Under the pieces are notes generated by a model, which made no database searches, was not told where the DNA came from, and was given only the letters and a program-made list of their open reading frames with translations. A DNA stretch of 64,000 nucleotides, taken from NCBI RefSeq assembly GCF_003606365.2, contig NZ_CP031933.2, positions 248,001 through 312,000 on the forward strand. Direction: 5' to 3'. The position numbers and the translations under genes are program-made. This stretch comes from Companilactobacillus zhachilii (GTDB lineage: Bacteria > Bacillota > Bacilli > Lactobacillales > Lactobacillaceae). Every line of letters starts with the position of its first letter. The first letter of the stretch is position 1. This document shows, piece by piece, positions 28,901-38,622 of this stretch.

Positions 28901-29102
28901 ATTGACTACGCATTTCGCGGGCATCACGATCACTAGTAGTTGTGCTGAAAAGAGCGAAGGTCATGGCATCAAAAATAGTTGATTTACCAGCACCAGTGTC
29001 ACCACCGATTAGGAAAATGGGTGATTCATCTAGTTTACGAAAGTCAATTATTGAATGGGCATGTGGTCCAAAGTTATCAATTTCTAAATAGATTGGTTTC
29101 AT
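25936..29102 (-). pseudogene. sbcC: SbcC exonuclease ATPase subunit (SMC-like), one frame break
   Basis: With SbcD this SMC-type ATPase opens hairpins and processes DNA ends. Two frames together give a complete protein: Walker A GGDTGAGKSTIFDAMTF at the N-terminus, long coiled coils around the zinc hook CPVCGS, and the signature/Walker B region LSGGETFIAALSIAL...LFVDEGFGSLDDET at the C-terminus. The break is in a T5 run at 28291-28295 (A's on the coding strand). One added A restores ADKKYHDAETIKNNFDKLAESK, and the length becomes 3168 bases (1055 aa). The ATG overlaps the sbcD stop. It is either a broken gene or, more likely, a sequence error. Confidence 0.88.
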
Positions 29103-30289
29103 TTGTTCTCTCTTTCCACTTCGTTGAAGATGTTTTCAACAATCGTTTTTTGTTTATTAGATAAGTCTTTGCCGGTTATAGTTTGATAAAATTTGTCGAC
29201 GGTTTCTTCAGGGCTAATCTCATTAATGTTGACCGCCGTGTTCTCTAACTCATTTTTATCTTGGTCAATTTGATAGTCCAATTCGACAATCGTTCCGTAA
29301 CGTTTTTGTAGCTCGGCGCGAATATTAGTTTGAACGTGTTCGCTACGGTCAAAATTTTTGATAGTAATAGCAAACCAGTCTTGATTGATTGGCTGTTTTT
29401 TATAAAAATCGGCATCACAAAGCGTAGGCCAGTCTTCTTCTAAGACGACAAGGTCTGTTTTGGGAGTGATGGGCTTAAATTCATGTGTGATACCAGAATC
29501 GTCAATGTTAACAATATCAACGCCTTTGCCCTTATTCTTAAGACGCGCTTCTTTGATATTAAATTTAACTGGACTGCCGGAATAGCGGACAGTTTCACTA
29601 GGAGAAGCTAGACGGGTATGAATGTGGCCCAACATAACGTAGTCAAAATCCTTAAATTGATCAGTTGTTAAAGTCGCTAGACCGCCAACTTTGGAAGTTG
29701 TTTCACTAGTCAAGGGGATCTCTTCATCTTTATTAGGGGTAACTGCAAAGTGAGTTATTAATAGATGTTTTTTATTTTTGTCGAACAATTTTACCATGTC
29801 GCTGACAATGAGTTGCATTGCCGCTCCAATGGTTGTGATATTTTTGACATTTTCTTCTGGCATACCTTGTTTTTGATAGTAAACTCGGGCATCCAATGGA
29901 TCGAAGAAGGGTAATAGAAAAATTTGAACATCGTCTGTTTCGATGGGGGTGAATGCCTCATTTATAAAAGTGTTTAAGTGAAAATTAGTATATTCCATCC
30001 ATTTACGACCATAGTTCAGACGCTTGGCACTATCGTGGTTACCAGAGATAGCATAAATTGGGATTTTATTTTCCAAATTAATTTCTCGTAGCATCTTATC
30101 TAAAGCTGCAACAGCTTCAGGATTAGGGACGGCACGGTCGTAAATGTCTCCAGCAATAACGACACCGTCAACGTGTTCATCTTTAGCAATTTGTAGTATC
30201 TGATCAAAAGCATGTTTTTGTTCGTCTAAAAGTGAGTAGCCATTTAGAGTTCGTCCAATATGCCAATCAGCGGTATGTAAAAGTTTCAT
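29099..30289 (-). CDS. sbcD: SbcD exonuclease (Mre11-type nuclease subunit)
   Basis: Mn-dependent phosphoesterase nuclease that partners SbcC. It is 396 aa, with the metal-binding motifs DWHIG (near residue 9), GDIYDR, SGNHDS and GHIHTR in family order. The frame extends to 30310, but the ATG at 30289 has GGAGGATTCGCTG upstream and gives the canonical MKLLHTADWHIG. It is translationally coupled to sbcC (ATGA overlap). A LexA-like box lies about 70 bases upstream of the start. Confidence 0.95.
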   Translation of the reverse strand: MKLLHTADWHIGRTLNGYSLLDEQKHAFDQILQIAKDEHVDGVVIAGDIYDRAVPNPEAVAALDKMLREINLENKIPIYAISGNHDSAKRLNYGRKWMEYTNFHLNTFINEAFTPIETDDVQIFLLPFFDPLDARVYYQKQGMPEENVKNITTIGAAMQLIVSDMVKLFDKNKKHLLITHFAVTPNKDEEIPLTSETTSKVGGLATLTTDQFKDFDYVMLGHIHTRLASPSETVRYSGSPVKFNIKEARLKNKGKGVDIVNIDDSGITHEFKPITPKTDLVVLEEDWPTLCDADFYKKQPINQDWFAITIKNFDRSEHVQTNIRAELQKRYGTIVELDYQIDQDKNELENTAVNINEISPEETVDKFYQTITGKDLSNKQKTIVENIFNEVERENK

Positions 30290-30359
30290 CAGCGAATCCT
30301 CCATTTGCATTTATTGTATCAAAGATGTCTTACTTCAAGGAAAAGTATATCATCATTTT

Positions 30360-30373
30360 AGAACGTATGTTCG
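30360..30373 (-). promoter_or_regulatory. LexA/DinR-like SOS box upstream of sbcDC
   Basis: CGAACATACGTTCT on the minus strand fits the Gram-positive SOS box CGAACRNRYGTTYC at 13 of 14 positions. It is close to a TATACT (-10-like) for sbcD, so LexA binding would hinder transcription and DNA damage would raise SbcDC. Confidence 0.7.
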
Positions 30374-30383
30374 CAAACACTGC

Positions 30384-30413
30384 AAAAAAAAGACGATAAA
30401 AAATTATCGTCTT
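30384..30413 (-). terminator. Terminator of the dipeptidase gene
   Basis: On the minus strand AAGACGATAA pairs with TTATCGTCTT around a short T loop and is followed by eight T's. Confidence 0.85.
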
Positions 30414-30421
30414 GAATTGCT

Positions 30422-31831
30422 TTAGTCATTTAAATTGTAACGAAGTTTCATATGTTCAGAACCCATAGTTACCATGTCCCCGAGCAATTTTGTTTGTAAT
30501 TCAAAAGCTGTTGTAGCTAATTTTTCATTAGCGTCTTCGAGGTATTTTTTAACTTTCTTTTGATTCTTAATATCGGCATCAGTGTCATTTTGAATTTTAC
30601 GGTATGCACTCATAGCTTCTAGTTCATAGTCATTACGCATGTCAACGTAGAAGTCGTAATCAGTATCACCAAGTAGGGCAGTTGTACAACTCAACCAGTA
30701 CATGTTATTAAGGTCAAATTTACCCGTAGCATTTTTATATGGAGCTGGTGTGTCTTTAACGTTGGCGTAGAAAGGAACCACAGTGTTAAAGGTATTAGCA
30801 CCATAAGCTAGCCAATGGATACCGGCAATTTCAGTTGGAACGTTATTTCTAATTTGAAGAATGTGGACGTTGTGATTACGGTTGATACCGATTGGACGGA
30901 AAAGCTTCTTGTCAGCCTCGGAACCATTACCATAAACGTCATATTTAGTATTTTCAAAATGGGAACTCAAGACAAACTTAACATCTTCAATCGAAATTTT
31001 ACGGTTAGCGTGGCAGATGAAAGGTAAATCTTGTTCCATTGGGTCTTCTGGTGTTTCATCAGGATTGAAGAATCTTTGGCCATACCAAGTACGTGGGTTG
31101 TTGTAAACAGTATCTTTGATAGATGAACTACCAAAAATATGTCTTAAATTGTACTTGTCGAAATCAGGATTCAAGCTATTTTGGTCAATCATGTCTTTTA
31201 AATCAGCTGAACAAAGAGTGTCATCTGAGTCAAAGTCAAAATTATCAATGTTCATACGATTAGGTGCAACCACATAAGCATCATCAGGAATACGAACGGC
31301 AGCCCAGTGGTGTCCACCAATTGTTTCTAGCCACCAAACTTCTTCGTTATCGGCAAATGAGATACCGTTTGGTTCGTAAGTACCATATTTTTCCAATAAT
31401 GAACCAAGACGTTTAACACCGTCTCTTGCACTAGTTATATATGGAAGAACAACAGTAACAAGGTCTTCTTCACCAAGTCCACCTTCAACGAAAGGATCAA
31501 GTCCTAAAACACGTGAGTTAGTTGTAATTGTTTCAGTTGCGGACATAGCCACGTTTTTACTATTAATACCAGCAGCAGGCCAGATACCATTTGTCAAAAT
31601 TGAGTTAGGCATTGATGTGTAGCGAAGTGGTGCGTCAGGTAAGTCAACTTTTACTTTACTGATTACTGAAGTATAAGTTTTTGGTTGGTCTTCAGGATTC
31701 ACAACGACAAAGCGTTGAGGGTCAAGTGCCTCATGACCATCGTCGTTACGAGAAATAATTGTTGAACCATCGATTGAAGCCTTTTTACCGACTAAAATTG
31801 ATGTACATGAACCTTTAATACGTTTTTCCAT
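30422..31831 (-). CDS. pepD: C69-family dipeptidase
   Basis: A 469-aa Ntn-hydrolase that splits dipeptides in the cytosol. The N-terminus [19 protein letters not shown] holds Cys9, which should become the N-terminal nucleophile after removal of eight residues. [15 protein letters not shown] and [15 protein letters not shown] are typical of lactobacillar PepD enzymes. Lactobacilli often have several paralogues, so the exact member (pepD1, pepD2 or others) is not assigned. It starts with AAGGAGCTAATTAATC upstream and is divergent from the aldo/keto reductase. Confidence 0.94.
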   Translation of the reverse strand: MEKRIKGSCTSILVGKKASIDGSTIISRNDDGHEALDPQRFVVVNPEDQPKTYTSVISKVKVDLPDAPLRYTSMPNSILTNGIWPAAGINSKNVAMSATETITTNSRVLGLDPFVEGGLGEEDLVTVVLPYITSARDGVKRLGSLLEKYGTYEPNGISFADNEEVWWLETIGGHHWAAVRIPDDAYVVAPNRMNIDNFDFDSDDTLCSADLKDMIDQNSLNPDFDKYNLRHIFGSSSIKDTVYNNPRTWYGQRFFNPDETPEDPMEQDLPFICHANRKISIEDVKFVLSSHFENTKYDVYGNGSEADKKLFRPIGINRNHNVHILQIRNNVPTEIAGIHWLAYGANTFNTVVPFYANVKDTPAPYKNATGKFDLNNMYWLSCTTALLGDTDYDFYVDMRNDYELEAMSAYRKIQNDTDADIKNQKKVKKYLEDANEKLATTAFELQTKLLGDMVTMGSEHMKLRYNLND

Positions 31832-32014
31832 TTGATTAATTAGCTCCTTTTTCTGGTGTCATATCTAATCATTATAACTTTTCTAATTAGATTAGCCAAA
31901 TTATAGATAAGAGATGCCGTACGGCCAGTGCCTATTTCTTTTCTCTGGAGACGGTATATTTGAATACACATTTTAATGTATTAGTTGATTTCTCAATAAA
32001 TTTCAAAAAACTAA

Positions 32015-32045
32015 TTGACCTAGACCACACTCTAAGTATTATTCT
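32015..32045 (+). promoter_or_regulatory. MerR-type promoter (19-bp spacer) of the aldo/keto reductase gene
   Basis: TTGACC (32015-32020) and TATTCT (32040-32045) are 19 bases apart. The spacer holds CTAGA...TCTAAG in inverted arrangement, as in promoters that MerR-family activators untwist. A very similar promoter stands before the second aldo/keto reductase at 46821-46851. Confidence 0.6.
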
Positions 32046-32081
32046 GTAGTCGTTGAGCAAAAAGAAAGGAATTTGATATTT

Positions 32082-33035
32082 ATGAAACAACTGAATATAG
32101 GTAGTACAAATTGGAATGCATCAGCGGTTGCACTAGGAATTATGCGTATGGAAGCTTTATCAACTAAAGATGCTGCGAAAACACTTGAGGCTGCGGTCGA
32201 CAGTGGTATTAACTTTATCGATTCAGCTGACATTTATGGCATGGGTAATTCTGAAAAAGTATTCGGTCAAGCTATGAAGGAAGCAAACATTTCTCGTGAT
32301 GATGTTTATATTCAATCAAAAGGTGGTATCGTCTTTGACCCAGAGCGTAGTCATGGCAGTTTTGTTTTCGGAAAACGCTACGACTTCTCAAAGAAGCATA
32401 TTGAAGATGCTGTTGATGGAATTTTGGAAAGAATGCAAATTGATTACTTGGACTCCTTCCTATTACACCGTCCTGATCCATTGATGGAACCAGCAGAAGT
32501 TGCTGAAGCTTTCGACGATTTACAAAAATCCGGTAAGGTTAGACACTTTGGTGTATCAAACTTTAATCCTGAACAATTTAAGTTGATTCAAGAATCAGTT
32601 GACCAAAGACTATTGATCAATCAATTACAATTCAGTATTGCCCACACAGGGATGATTGATTTTGGTATGCACACAAATATGACTGATGCTCGTTCAATCA
32701 ATCATGATGGTGGACTATTAGAATTCTCAAGACGTATGGGTACGACGATTCAGGCTTGGTCACCATTCCAATATGGTATGTTTGAAGGAACATTTATTGG
32801 TAGTGATAAATTTCCAGAATTGAATAAGAAGTTACAAGAACTAGCTGATAAATATGGTGTAAGTAAGAATGCCATTGCAACAGCTTGGATCTTGAGACAC
32901 CCAGCTGAAATTCAAGTTATTATCGGAACAATGAATCCAGATCACATTAAAGATAGTGCTGCTGGTTCAGATGTTGAGTTAACTAAACAAGAATGGTACG
33001 ACGTCTACTTTGCAGCAGGAAATGATTTGCCATAA
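32082..33035 (+). CDS. Aldo/keto reductase (YdhF/Tas-like)
   Basis: A 317-aa NADPH-dependent reductase of TIM-barrel fold. The catalytic tetrad is visible: Asp and Tyr in FIDSADIYGMG, Lys in QSKGGIVF, and His in LLHRPDPLM. The NADP-binding GTMNPDHIKDS near the C-terminus is typical of the YdhF-type group. The frame extends to 32073, but the ATG at 32082 with AAAGAAAGGAATT upstream is preferred. The natural substrate, probably an aldehyde or ketone, is unknown. Confidence 0.92.
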   Translation: MKQLNIGSTNWNASAVALGIMRMEALSTKDAAKTLEAAVDSGINFIDSADIYGMGNSEKVFGQAMKEANISRDDVYIQSKGGIVFDPERSHGSFVFGKRYDFSKKHIEDAVDGILERMQIDYLDSFLLHRPDPLMEPAEVAEAFDDLQKSGKVRHFGVSNFNPEQFKLIQESVDQRLLINQLQFSIAHTGMIDFGMHTNMTDARSINHDGGLLEFSRRMGTTIQAWSPFQYGMFEGTFIGSDKFPELNKKLQELADKYGVSKNAIATAWILRHPAEIQVIIGTMNPDHIKDSAAGSDVELTKQEWYDVYFAAGNDLP

Positions 33036-33073
33036 AAAGCGATGCTCTTTCACTAAAGGGTTGCAGTTAGACA

Positions 33074-33137
33074 TGATATAATAGGTGATGTTATTTCAAA
33101 AGAAGACTTAGGAGATTTTGAAGCTAAGTCTTTTTTT
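33074..33137 (+). terminator. Extended -10 promoter followed at once by a terminator (leader of tex or end of the reductase gene)
   Basis: TGATATAAT (33074-33082) is an extended -10 element. Twenty bases later AAGACTTAG pairs with CTAAGTCTT and is followed by seven T's (33103-33137). The hairpin may only end the reductase transcript, or it may attenuate a tex transcript starting near 33089. Confidence 0.65.
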
Positions 33138-33194
33138 GATGCTATATTAATGATAAATATGCATGATACAACTTGATTAAAACTGGAGGTCCAC

Positions 33195-35396
33195 ATGGTA
33201 GTAAGTAAATCAGAAAATAATTTGGTTGATTTAACGCAATCGGTTCATAAGCAGATGAACGAGTACAAATTTCAACAAATCAAGGCAGTCCTAGAGTTGT
33301 TGGATGAAGGTAATACGGTGCCATTTATTGCCCGTTATCGAAAAGAACGCACGGGGACTTTAGATGAAGTTGCTATTCGTGATATTGAAGATGAAGCACA
33401 TCGTTTAATGAAATTAAATCAACGTCGTGATGATGTTATTAATTTGATTCAAGAACAAGGGAAACTAACACCTAAGTTAAAAAAGCAACTTGAAGAAGCT
33501 GTAGTATTACAACAAGTGGAAGATTTGTATTTGCCCTATAAACAAAAAAAGCAGACGAAAGCTAGTCTTGCTCGAGAAGCTGGATTGGAGCCTTTAGCAA
33601 ATTGGTTATTAAGTTTTCCTGCAGGTAATTTAAATAACAAGGCGAATTCTTTCATCAATGAGAGTAAAAAACTACCTGATTTAGAGTCAGTTTGGGCTGG
33701 AGTTAATGAAATTTTGGCCGAAAAGTTTAGTGAAAATGCCAGCTTCCGTGAATGGATTCGAGGCTATACTTGGCAAAATGGTGAATTGACTAGCAAGGTA
33801 AAACGTGGTGCTAAGGAAAAAGATGAGGCTCAAACTTATGAGACGTATTATGATTTCCAACAATCATTGAAAAAAATCCCGCCATATCGAGTCTTAGCTA
33901 TTAACCGTGGGGAACGTGAGAAAATATTAACGGTTGGTATTTCGGTTGATGCTGATAAAATTTTGAATTTTGGGAATTCTCGAACAATTGGCCGTCATCA
34001 AGGCCCAGCCGTAGAGAAAGTAAAAGCCGCCTTTGAAGATGCGTATAAACGATTTTTAGGTCCAGCTATCGCCAGAGAGATTCGTCGTAAATTATCGGAT
34101 CAAGCAAATGAACACGCTATTAAAATTTTTGGAAATAACTTGTATCATCTTTTAATGATGTCACCATTGAAAGGCAAAGTTGTCATGGGCTTTGACCCCG
34201 CCTATCGAACCGGCTGTAAACTAGCAATTATCGATAAGAATGGACGATTTTTAACTAAACAAGTTATTTATCCTCACAAACCAGCTAGTAAAGAGAAACA
34301 AGAAGAAGCTAAAACTGAATTTAAAAAGTTACTAAAAGATTATCAAGTTGAAATGATTGCCATTGGGAATGGGACGGCTAGTCGAGAATCGGAAGAATTT
34401 GTCAGTGAGATTCTAAAAACATTAAAACGTCCTATTTATTATGTAATTGTTAATGAAGCAGGGGCCTCGGTTTATTCAGCCAGTGCCAATGCTCGTGCAG
34501 AATTTGGGGACCTTCATGTTGAAGAACGCTCGGCGATTAGTATTGGCCGTCGCTTACAAGATCCGTTGGCTGAATTGATCAAAGTTGATCCGAAAGCTAT
34601 TGGTGTGGGTCAGTACCAACATGATGTGCCTGAAAAAGACTTAGATGAGCAATTAGATCGTGTGGTAGAAACAGCTGTAAATCAAGTAGGAGTTAATGTT
34701 AATACCGCTAGTCCAGAATTATTGACGCATATTTCTGGGTTGACCGCGACGACAGCCAAAAATATCGTGAAGTTTCGTAATGAGAAGGGTGCCTTTAATG
34801 ATCGTGCATCCTTAAAACAAGTTCCCCGCTTAGGTCCTAAGGCCTATCAACAATCGGTTGGATTTCTAAGAATTATTTCTGGAGATGATCCGCTCGATAA
34901 CACTGATATTCATCCGGAAAGTTATTCAGCTACACGAAAGTTGTTAAAAGATATTGGGATGTCTAGTGAATCGATTGGTACCACTGAACTTCATCAAAAA
35001 TTAGTCCAGTTAGATAAAAACGAATGGGTTCAAAAATTAAATATTGGTGAGGCCACTCTGTCCGATATTATTGATGGATTAAGCAAACCAGGACGAGATC
35101 TTCGTGATAGCATGCCGGCACCATTGCTTCGCCAAGATGTCTTAACTATGGCTGACCTGAAGCCAGGGATGGAACTTCAAGGAACAGTCAGAAATGTGGT
35201 TGATTTTGGCGTATTTGTTGATATTGGAGTTAAACAAGATGGTTTAGTACACATTTCGCAGTTGGCAGATAAATATGTCAGTGATCCAAGTACAGTAGTA
35301 ACAATTGGAGACATTGTGACGGTTTGGGTATTGAGTGTTGATGAAACTCGTAATCGTATCCAACTAACAATGCGTGGCAGTAAGGTTACTAATTAA
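33195..35396 (+). CDS. tex: Tex-family RNA-binding transcription accessory protein
   Basis: A 733-aa nucleic-acid-binding protein linked to transcription and RNA turnover. Domains in order: Tex N-terminal helical region with VPFIARYRKERTG (near 35-50), a YqgF-like RNase H fold (near 325-450, VMGFDPAYRTGCKLAIID), a helix-hairpin-helix block (near 500-560) and a C-terminal S1 domain (near 655-730: GTVRNVVDFGVFVDIGVKQDG). GGAGGTCCAC precedes the ATG. Confidence 0.96.
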   Translation: MVVSKSENNLVDLTQSVHKQMNEYKFQQIKAVLELLDEGNTVPFIARYRKERTGTLDEVAIRDIEDEAHRLMKLNQRRDDVINLIQEQGKLTPKLKKQLEEAVVLQQVEDLYLPYKQKKQTKASLAREAGLEPLANWLLSFPAGNLNNKANSFINESKKLPDLESVWAGVNEILAEKFSENASFREWIRGYTWQNGELTSKVKRGAKEKDEAQTYETYYDFQQSLKKIPPYRVLAINRGEREKILTVGISVDADKILNFGNSRTIGRHQGPAVEKVKAAFEDAYKRFLGPAIAREIRRKLSDQANEHAIKIFGNNLYHLLMMSPLKGKVVMGFDPAYRTGCKLAIIDKNGRFLTKQVIYPHKPASKEKQEEAKTEFKKLLKDYQVEMIAIGNGTASRESEEFVSEILKTLKRPIYYVIVNEAGASVYSASANARAEFGDLHVEERSAISIGRRLQDPLAELIKVDPKAIGVGQYQHDVPEKDLDEQLDRVVETAVNQVGVNVNTASPELLTHISGLTATTAKNIVKFRNEKGAFNDRASLKQVPRLGPKAYQQSVGFLRIISGDDPLDNTDIHPESYSATRKLLKDIGMSSESIGTTELHQKLVQLDKNEWVQKLNIGEATLSDIIDGLSKPGRDLRDSMPAPLLRQDVLTMADLKPGMELQGTVRNVVDFGVFVDIGVKQDGLVHISQLADKYVSDPSTVVTIGDIVTVWVLSVDETRNRIQLTMRGSKVTN

Positions 35397-35437
35397 TTCG
35401 ATAAAAGAGTTTTGCACGATTTGAAATTGAATACAAG

Positions 35438-35499
35438 AAAAAGACTAGATGTTTTTTCTGGATTTATTACACACCAAGAAAACATATCTAGCCTTTTTA
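35438..35499 (+). terminator. Terminator of tex
   Basis: AAAAAGACTAGATG pairs with CATATCTAGCCTTTTT around a ~30-base loop region. Confidence 0.75.
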
Positions 35500-35650
35500 T
35501 ATTCGATTACTCGTGGTGCTAGTTGATTTTTTGACCATGGATTTGAAGTCATTTTTGAAGTCAAAAGATTCAAAATGTACTCCATATCCTATCGTTCTTG
35601 TCGTTCATGTTAAAATAATACCTAAAATTATTTACTATTGATTCCAAACC

Positions 35651-35740
35651 AAATAATAAACTAGCCGGAAAGAGCAAGAAATTAGGTCCCCACAGCGACC
35701 TAATTTTCCTGCTCTTGGAGGTGGCATATTTAACCACCAC
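35651..35740 (+). repeat. Structured non-coding repeat with variable hairpin, copy A
   Basis: AATAAACTAGCCGGAA-AGAGCAAGAAA opens the element. A hairpin AATTAGGTC/GACCTAATT follows, then TTTTCCTGCTCTTGGAGG and a small GGTGG/CCACC hairpin. The opening 31 bases match 29/31 with copy B on the minus strand at 63751-63949, and the closing TTTTC-TGCT--TGGAGG also matches, but the hairpin between them is entirely different. No ORF or T-run terminator is visible; the rest of 35500-35787 shows nothing else I recognise. Confidence 0.7.
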
Positions 35741-35787
35741 CGCACGTATTCGATTCAATAATCAAAATTGATTTACCTAAATGAAGT

Positions 35788-36630
35788 TTATTTAGGCAAA
35801 TCAATTTTAGCGGCTTTAATAGCTGACAAATATTTTTCTAGTAAAACGTTTCTAGCTTTAAATTGAGCGCCGGGTTTAGTGTAAGCAGTGACTTGGATGG
35901 TTAATGTACCATCGTTTTGATTGGAAAAGCCTAGGATAGTTGGACGTTTAGTTATTTGTAGTTCAGTTAAATCCAAATTCTGATTAATATCTTCAATAAT
36001 CTTCGTAATTTCAGTAAATGGTGAATCGTTAAAAATTGGAATTTCCATTAACGCTTGCATATTATTACGTGATTTATTGCTGACGATGGTGATATTACGA
36101 TTAGGAATATAGTTTAAAGTCCCATCGATACTTTGAATCTGGGTCGTCCGAATACCAACATAAGTTACCTGACCTTCAATCGCATTGATTTTAATCGTAT
36201 CGCCCACACTAATTTGTTGTTCCAATAGAATGAAGAAACCGTTGACCATGTCGGAAACAAAACCTTGTGCACCAAGACCAATTGCCAAACTGAAGATTCC
36301 GGCCCCAGCAACTAGGGTTCCAACGGGAATACCAATTGCTGATAAAATGGCATAGATCCAAAAGAACATTAAGATATATTTGAAAACGTTGAGAACGACG
36401 GTATAAATTGTATCGAGTTTCTTAGGTGAAATAGATGCCTTAGTGCCGCGTAGTCCAGTTTTAAAAATATGACGAATAATTTTTTTGCCGATCCAATTGA
36501 TTAATAGTAAGACGATGGTCAATAAGATTAATTGAAAAATAACACCGCCAATATGTGCTAAAACTGATTCCCAATCGACTTTGAGAAACATATCTTTTAT
36601 TAGAGAGTTGAAACTTGCTGATAATTTCAA
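35788..36630 (-). CDS. MscS-family mechanosensitive channel
   Basis: A 280-aa small-conductance channel that releases solutes on osmotic downshock. It has about three membrane helices in the first 120 residues and the pore/beta-domain signature GAGIFSLAIGLGAQGFVSDMVNGFFILLE (about 95-125). The cytosolic cage contains EGQVTYVGIRTTQIQSIDGTLNYIPN. It starts at TTG 36630 with AAAGGACTATC upstream. Confidence 0.93.
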   Translation of the reverse strand: MKLSASFNSLIKDMFLKVDWESVLAHIGGVIFQLILLTIVLLLINWIGKKIIRHIFKTGLRGTKASISPKKLDTIYTVVLNVFKYILMFFWIYAILSAIGIPVGTLVAGAGIFSLAIGLGAQGFVSDMVNGFFILLEQQISVGDTIKINAIEGQVTYVGIRTTQIQSIDGTLNYIPNRNITIVSNKSRNNMQALMEIPIFNDSPFTEITKIIEDINQNLDLTELQITKRPTILGFSNQNDGTLTIQVTAYTKPGAQFKARNVLLEKYLSAIKAAKIDLPK

Positions 36631-36716
36631 GATTGATAGTCCTTTCGAAAAAACTGTATGTTAAGTATAACAAAATAAAAAAGGGCTGTGACATAACTAT
36701 CTTTGACTTAAACGTG

Positions 36717-36825
36717 CAACAAAACATAGCTTTTTCCGCTTAAAACAAACAACCCCAGCAATCCAAAATCGGATTACTGGGGCTGTTTGCCTTAATGCTC
36801 GAAAGCTGAACATGTTTTGTTTCAC
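36717..36825 (-). repeat. Intergenic palindromic repeat, copy 2 of 3
   Basis: The reverse complement reads GTGAAACAAAACATGTTCAG... to GTTTTGTTGC, closely matching copies 1 and 3. The central hairpin has GGCAAACAGCCCCAGTAATC paired with GGATTGCTGGGGTTGTTTG. Confidence 0.9.
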
Positions 36826-36836
36826 TATCTTTAAAA

Positions 36837-37088
36837 TTAATTCATATAACTTCCGGGTACAAAATCTTCAACGGCGACGTAGAGTCTGTCAGATAAATCT
36901 TTATATAGTTCATGTTCACCTGATAGTAAAGTGAAGTTTAGATTGTCACAAGATTCAATCAACTTGATGGCAGCAGCGATTTTGAGATCATCATGTGAAT
37001 AATCAATTTCGCTATTGCCAGTAATGGTAATGTCTAAAGTAGGTCCGTCTTGACCTAAAGTATATTCTTGGATGTGTTCTGTTATCAA
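36837..37088 (-). CDS. Small acidic protein of unknown function
   Basis: An 83-aa acidic protein (MITEHIQEYTLGQDGPTLDI...). It starts at TTG with a good GAGGGAGATATAATT site upstream and ends next to repeat copy 2. I do not recognise a family. It has no signal peptide or membrane span. Its ribosome site and clean gap from the neighbouring genes support it as real. Confidence 0.65.
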   Translation of the reverse strand: MITEHIQEYTLGQDGPTLDITITGNSEIDYSHDDLKIAAAIKLIESCDNLNFTLLSGEHELYKDLSDRLYVAVEDFVPGSYMN

Positions 37089-37215
37089 ATTATATCTCCC
37101 TCAAACTTCTCTGGAGGAATAAAATACAACATTTTCTATCGCATGACAATAGTTTTTGACGGATTGTAATTTTTTTAAAACCTGATATATTAATGGTAAA
37201 AATGAGGTGAAATGA

Positions 37216-37422
37216 ATGGAAAAAACGAAGTTATCTTGGTACACAATGATTGTGACATTTTTGGCGGGTATTGGTAGTTTTGGATTAATAGCTTTGCTGG
37301 GATCGTCTATTGATAGTAATGGTATCTTGCATGAACCATTCTTTTTAAGTCCCATGGGCTATTTCTTCTTATTAATCAGTTTGATAAGTGGATTAATACA
37401 TTTATATCAACGAAATCATTAA
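37216..37422 (+). CDS. Small two-span membrane protein (DUF3955-like)
   Basis: 68 aa with two hydrophobic helices (about 10-30 and 46-64) joined by a loop (SIDSNGILHEPFFLSPMGY). Size and pattern match short DUF3955-type membrane proteins of Firmicutes. ATGAGGTGAA gives a ribosome site 5 bases before the ATG. The function is unknown. Confidence 0.65.
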   Translation: MEKTKLSWYTMIVTFLAGIGSFGLIALLGSSIDSNGILHEPFFLSPMGYFFLLISLISGLIHLYQRNH

Positions 37423-37482
37423 ATTATTCCCTAATAGGTGTATCTTAGAAAGATAGTAAACAAAGGTTAAGAGGGATAATTG

Positions 37483-38007
37483 ATGGCACTAATTTATATG
37501 AGAAAAGCTGAAGTTTCAGATATTGATGCGATTATGGAAATTATCAATGAAGCTAAGGCTCTTTTGAAAGCAGATGGCAGTCCTCAATGGCAAGATGGTC
37601 ATCCTAATAAGGAAATGTTGTTGGCTGATATTGAACATGGCTTTGCTCGTGTTTTGATAGTTGATGGGAATGTTGCCGGCACAGCTACTTTGATGACAAC
37701 GGCAGATCCTAATTATGCCAAAATCGAAGGCGCTTGGCATGATACAGTTGATACTTATGGAACAATTCATCGGATTGCTATTTCATCGCAATATCGTGGT
37801 ATGAAATTGAGTAAGTTTTTCTTTTCCAATTTGATCAGTGACACATACGCTCAAGGAATTTATCATATGCGAATCGATACACATAAATTGAATCAAAGAA
37901 TGCAACATTTGGTTAAAGAATTTGGCTTTGAATATACTGGTATCATCTATGTGCCAGATGCCATCGATGGTAAACGTTTGGCATATGAGTTAAATATGGT
38001 AAAGTAG
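37483..38007 (+). CDS. GNAT-family N-acetyltransferase
   Basis: 174 aa with the GNAT fold. MRKAEVSDIDAIMEIINEAK starts the domain; the acetyl-CoA binding motif A is HRIAISSQYRGMKLSKFFFSNL (near 93-112), and FGFEYTGIIYV lies near the C-terminus. The start at 37483 has AGAGGGATAATTG upstream. The substrate is unknown. Confidence 0.85.
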   Translation: MALIYMRKAEVSDIDAIMEIINEAKALLKADGSPQWQDGHPNKEMLLADIEHGFARVLIVDGNVAGTATLMTTADPNYAKIEGAWHDTVDTYGTIHRIAISSQYRGMKLSKFFFSNLISDTYAQGIYHMRIDTHKLNQRMQHLVKEFGFEYTGIIYVPDAIDGKRLAYELNMVK

Positions 38008-38037
38008 TTTAACGTTAATATAGAAGGGAAACTAAAA

Positions 38038-38622
38038 ATGACATACCCACAATTAGATTTAGAAAATGCTACAGGTAGTGTGGCAACAATCAAGACTAAT
38101 CATGGAACAATTAAAATTCAATTGTTTGATGAACTAGTACCTAAGACTGTGAAAAACTTTATTGAGTTAGCTCAAAAGGGTTATTACAATGGGATTATTT
38201 TTCATCGTGTAATCCCTGACTTCATGATTCAAGGTGGCGATCCAACTGGAACTGGTATGGGTGGCGAAAGTATTTACGGTTCAAGCTTTGAAGATGAATT
38301 TACTGACCAATTGTTCAATTTAGATGGGGCACTTTCAATGGCAAATGCTGGTCCTAACACTAATGGTAGCCAATTCTTCATCGTTTCAAATCAAAATATG
38401 CCTAAGCGAATGATTAAAGAAATGGCAAATGCCGGTTATCCTCAAGAAATCGTTGCTGCTTATAAGAACGGTGGAACGCCATGGTTGGACCACAGACATA
38501 CTGTTTTTGGTCAAGTAATTGATGGCATGGATGTTGTTCGTGAAATTGCTCGTGCTAAACGTGATGGCAATGATAAACCTAAAGAGGATATCGTAATGGA
38601 AAGTGTTGAAATTTCAGCTTAA
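38038..38622 (+). CDS. Cyclophilin-type peptidyl-prolyl cis-trans isomerase
   Basis: 194-aa cytosolic proline isomerase with the signature [22 protein letters not shown] (about 55-76), [17 protein letters not shown] (about 100-117) and [14 protein letters not shown]. These include the catalytic Arg, Phe and Gln positions. It lacks a secretion signal. AGAAGGGAAAC lies before the ATG. The stop codon overlaps that of the convergent LysR gene. Confidence 0.95.
   Translation: MTYPQLDLENATGSVATIKTNHGTIKIQLFDELVPKTVKNFIELAQKGYYNGIIFHRVIPDFMIQGGDPTGTGMGGESIYGSSFEDEFTDQLFNLDGALSMANAGPNTNGSQFFIVSNQNMPKRMIKEMANAGYPQEIVAAYKNGGTPWLDHRHTVFGQVIDGMDVVREIARAKRDGNDKPKEDIVMESVEISA

Noticed and set aside
27999..29102. 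367-aa N-terminal SbcC-like protein as a complete gene
   Set aside because: It lacks the C-terminal ATPase half, which continues in the adjacent frame.
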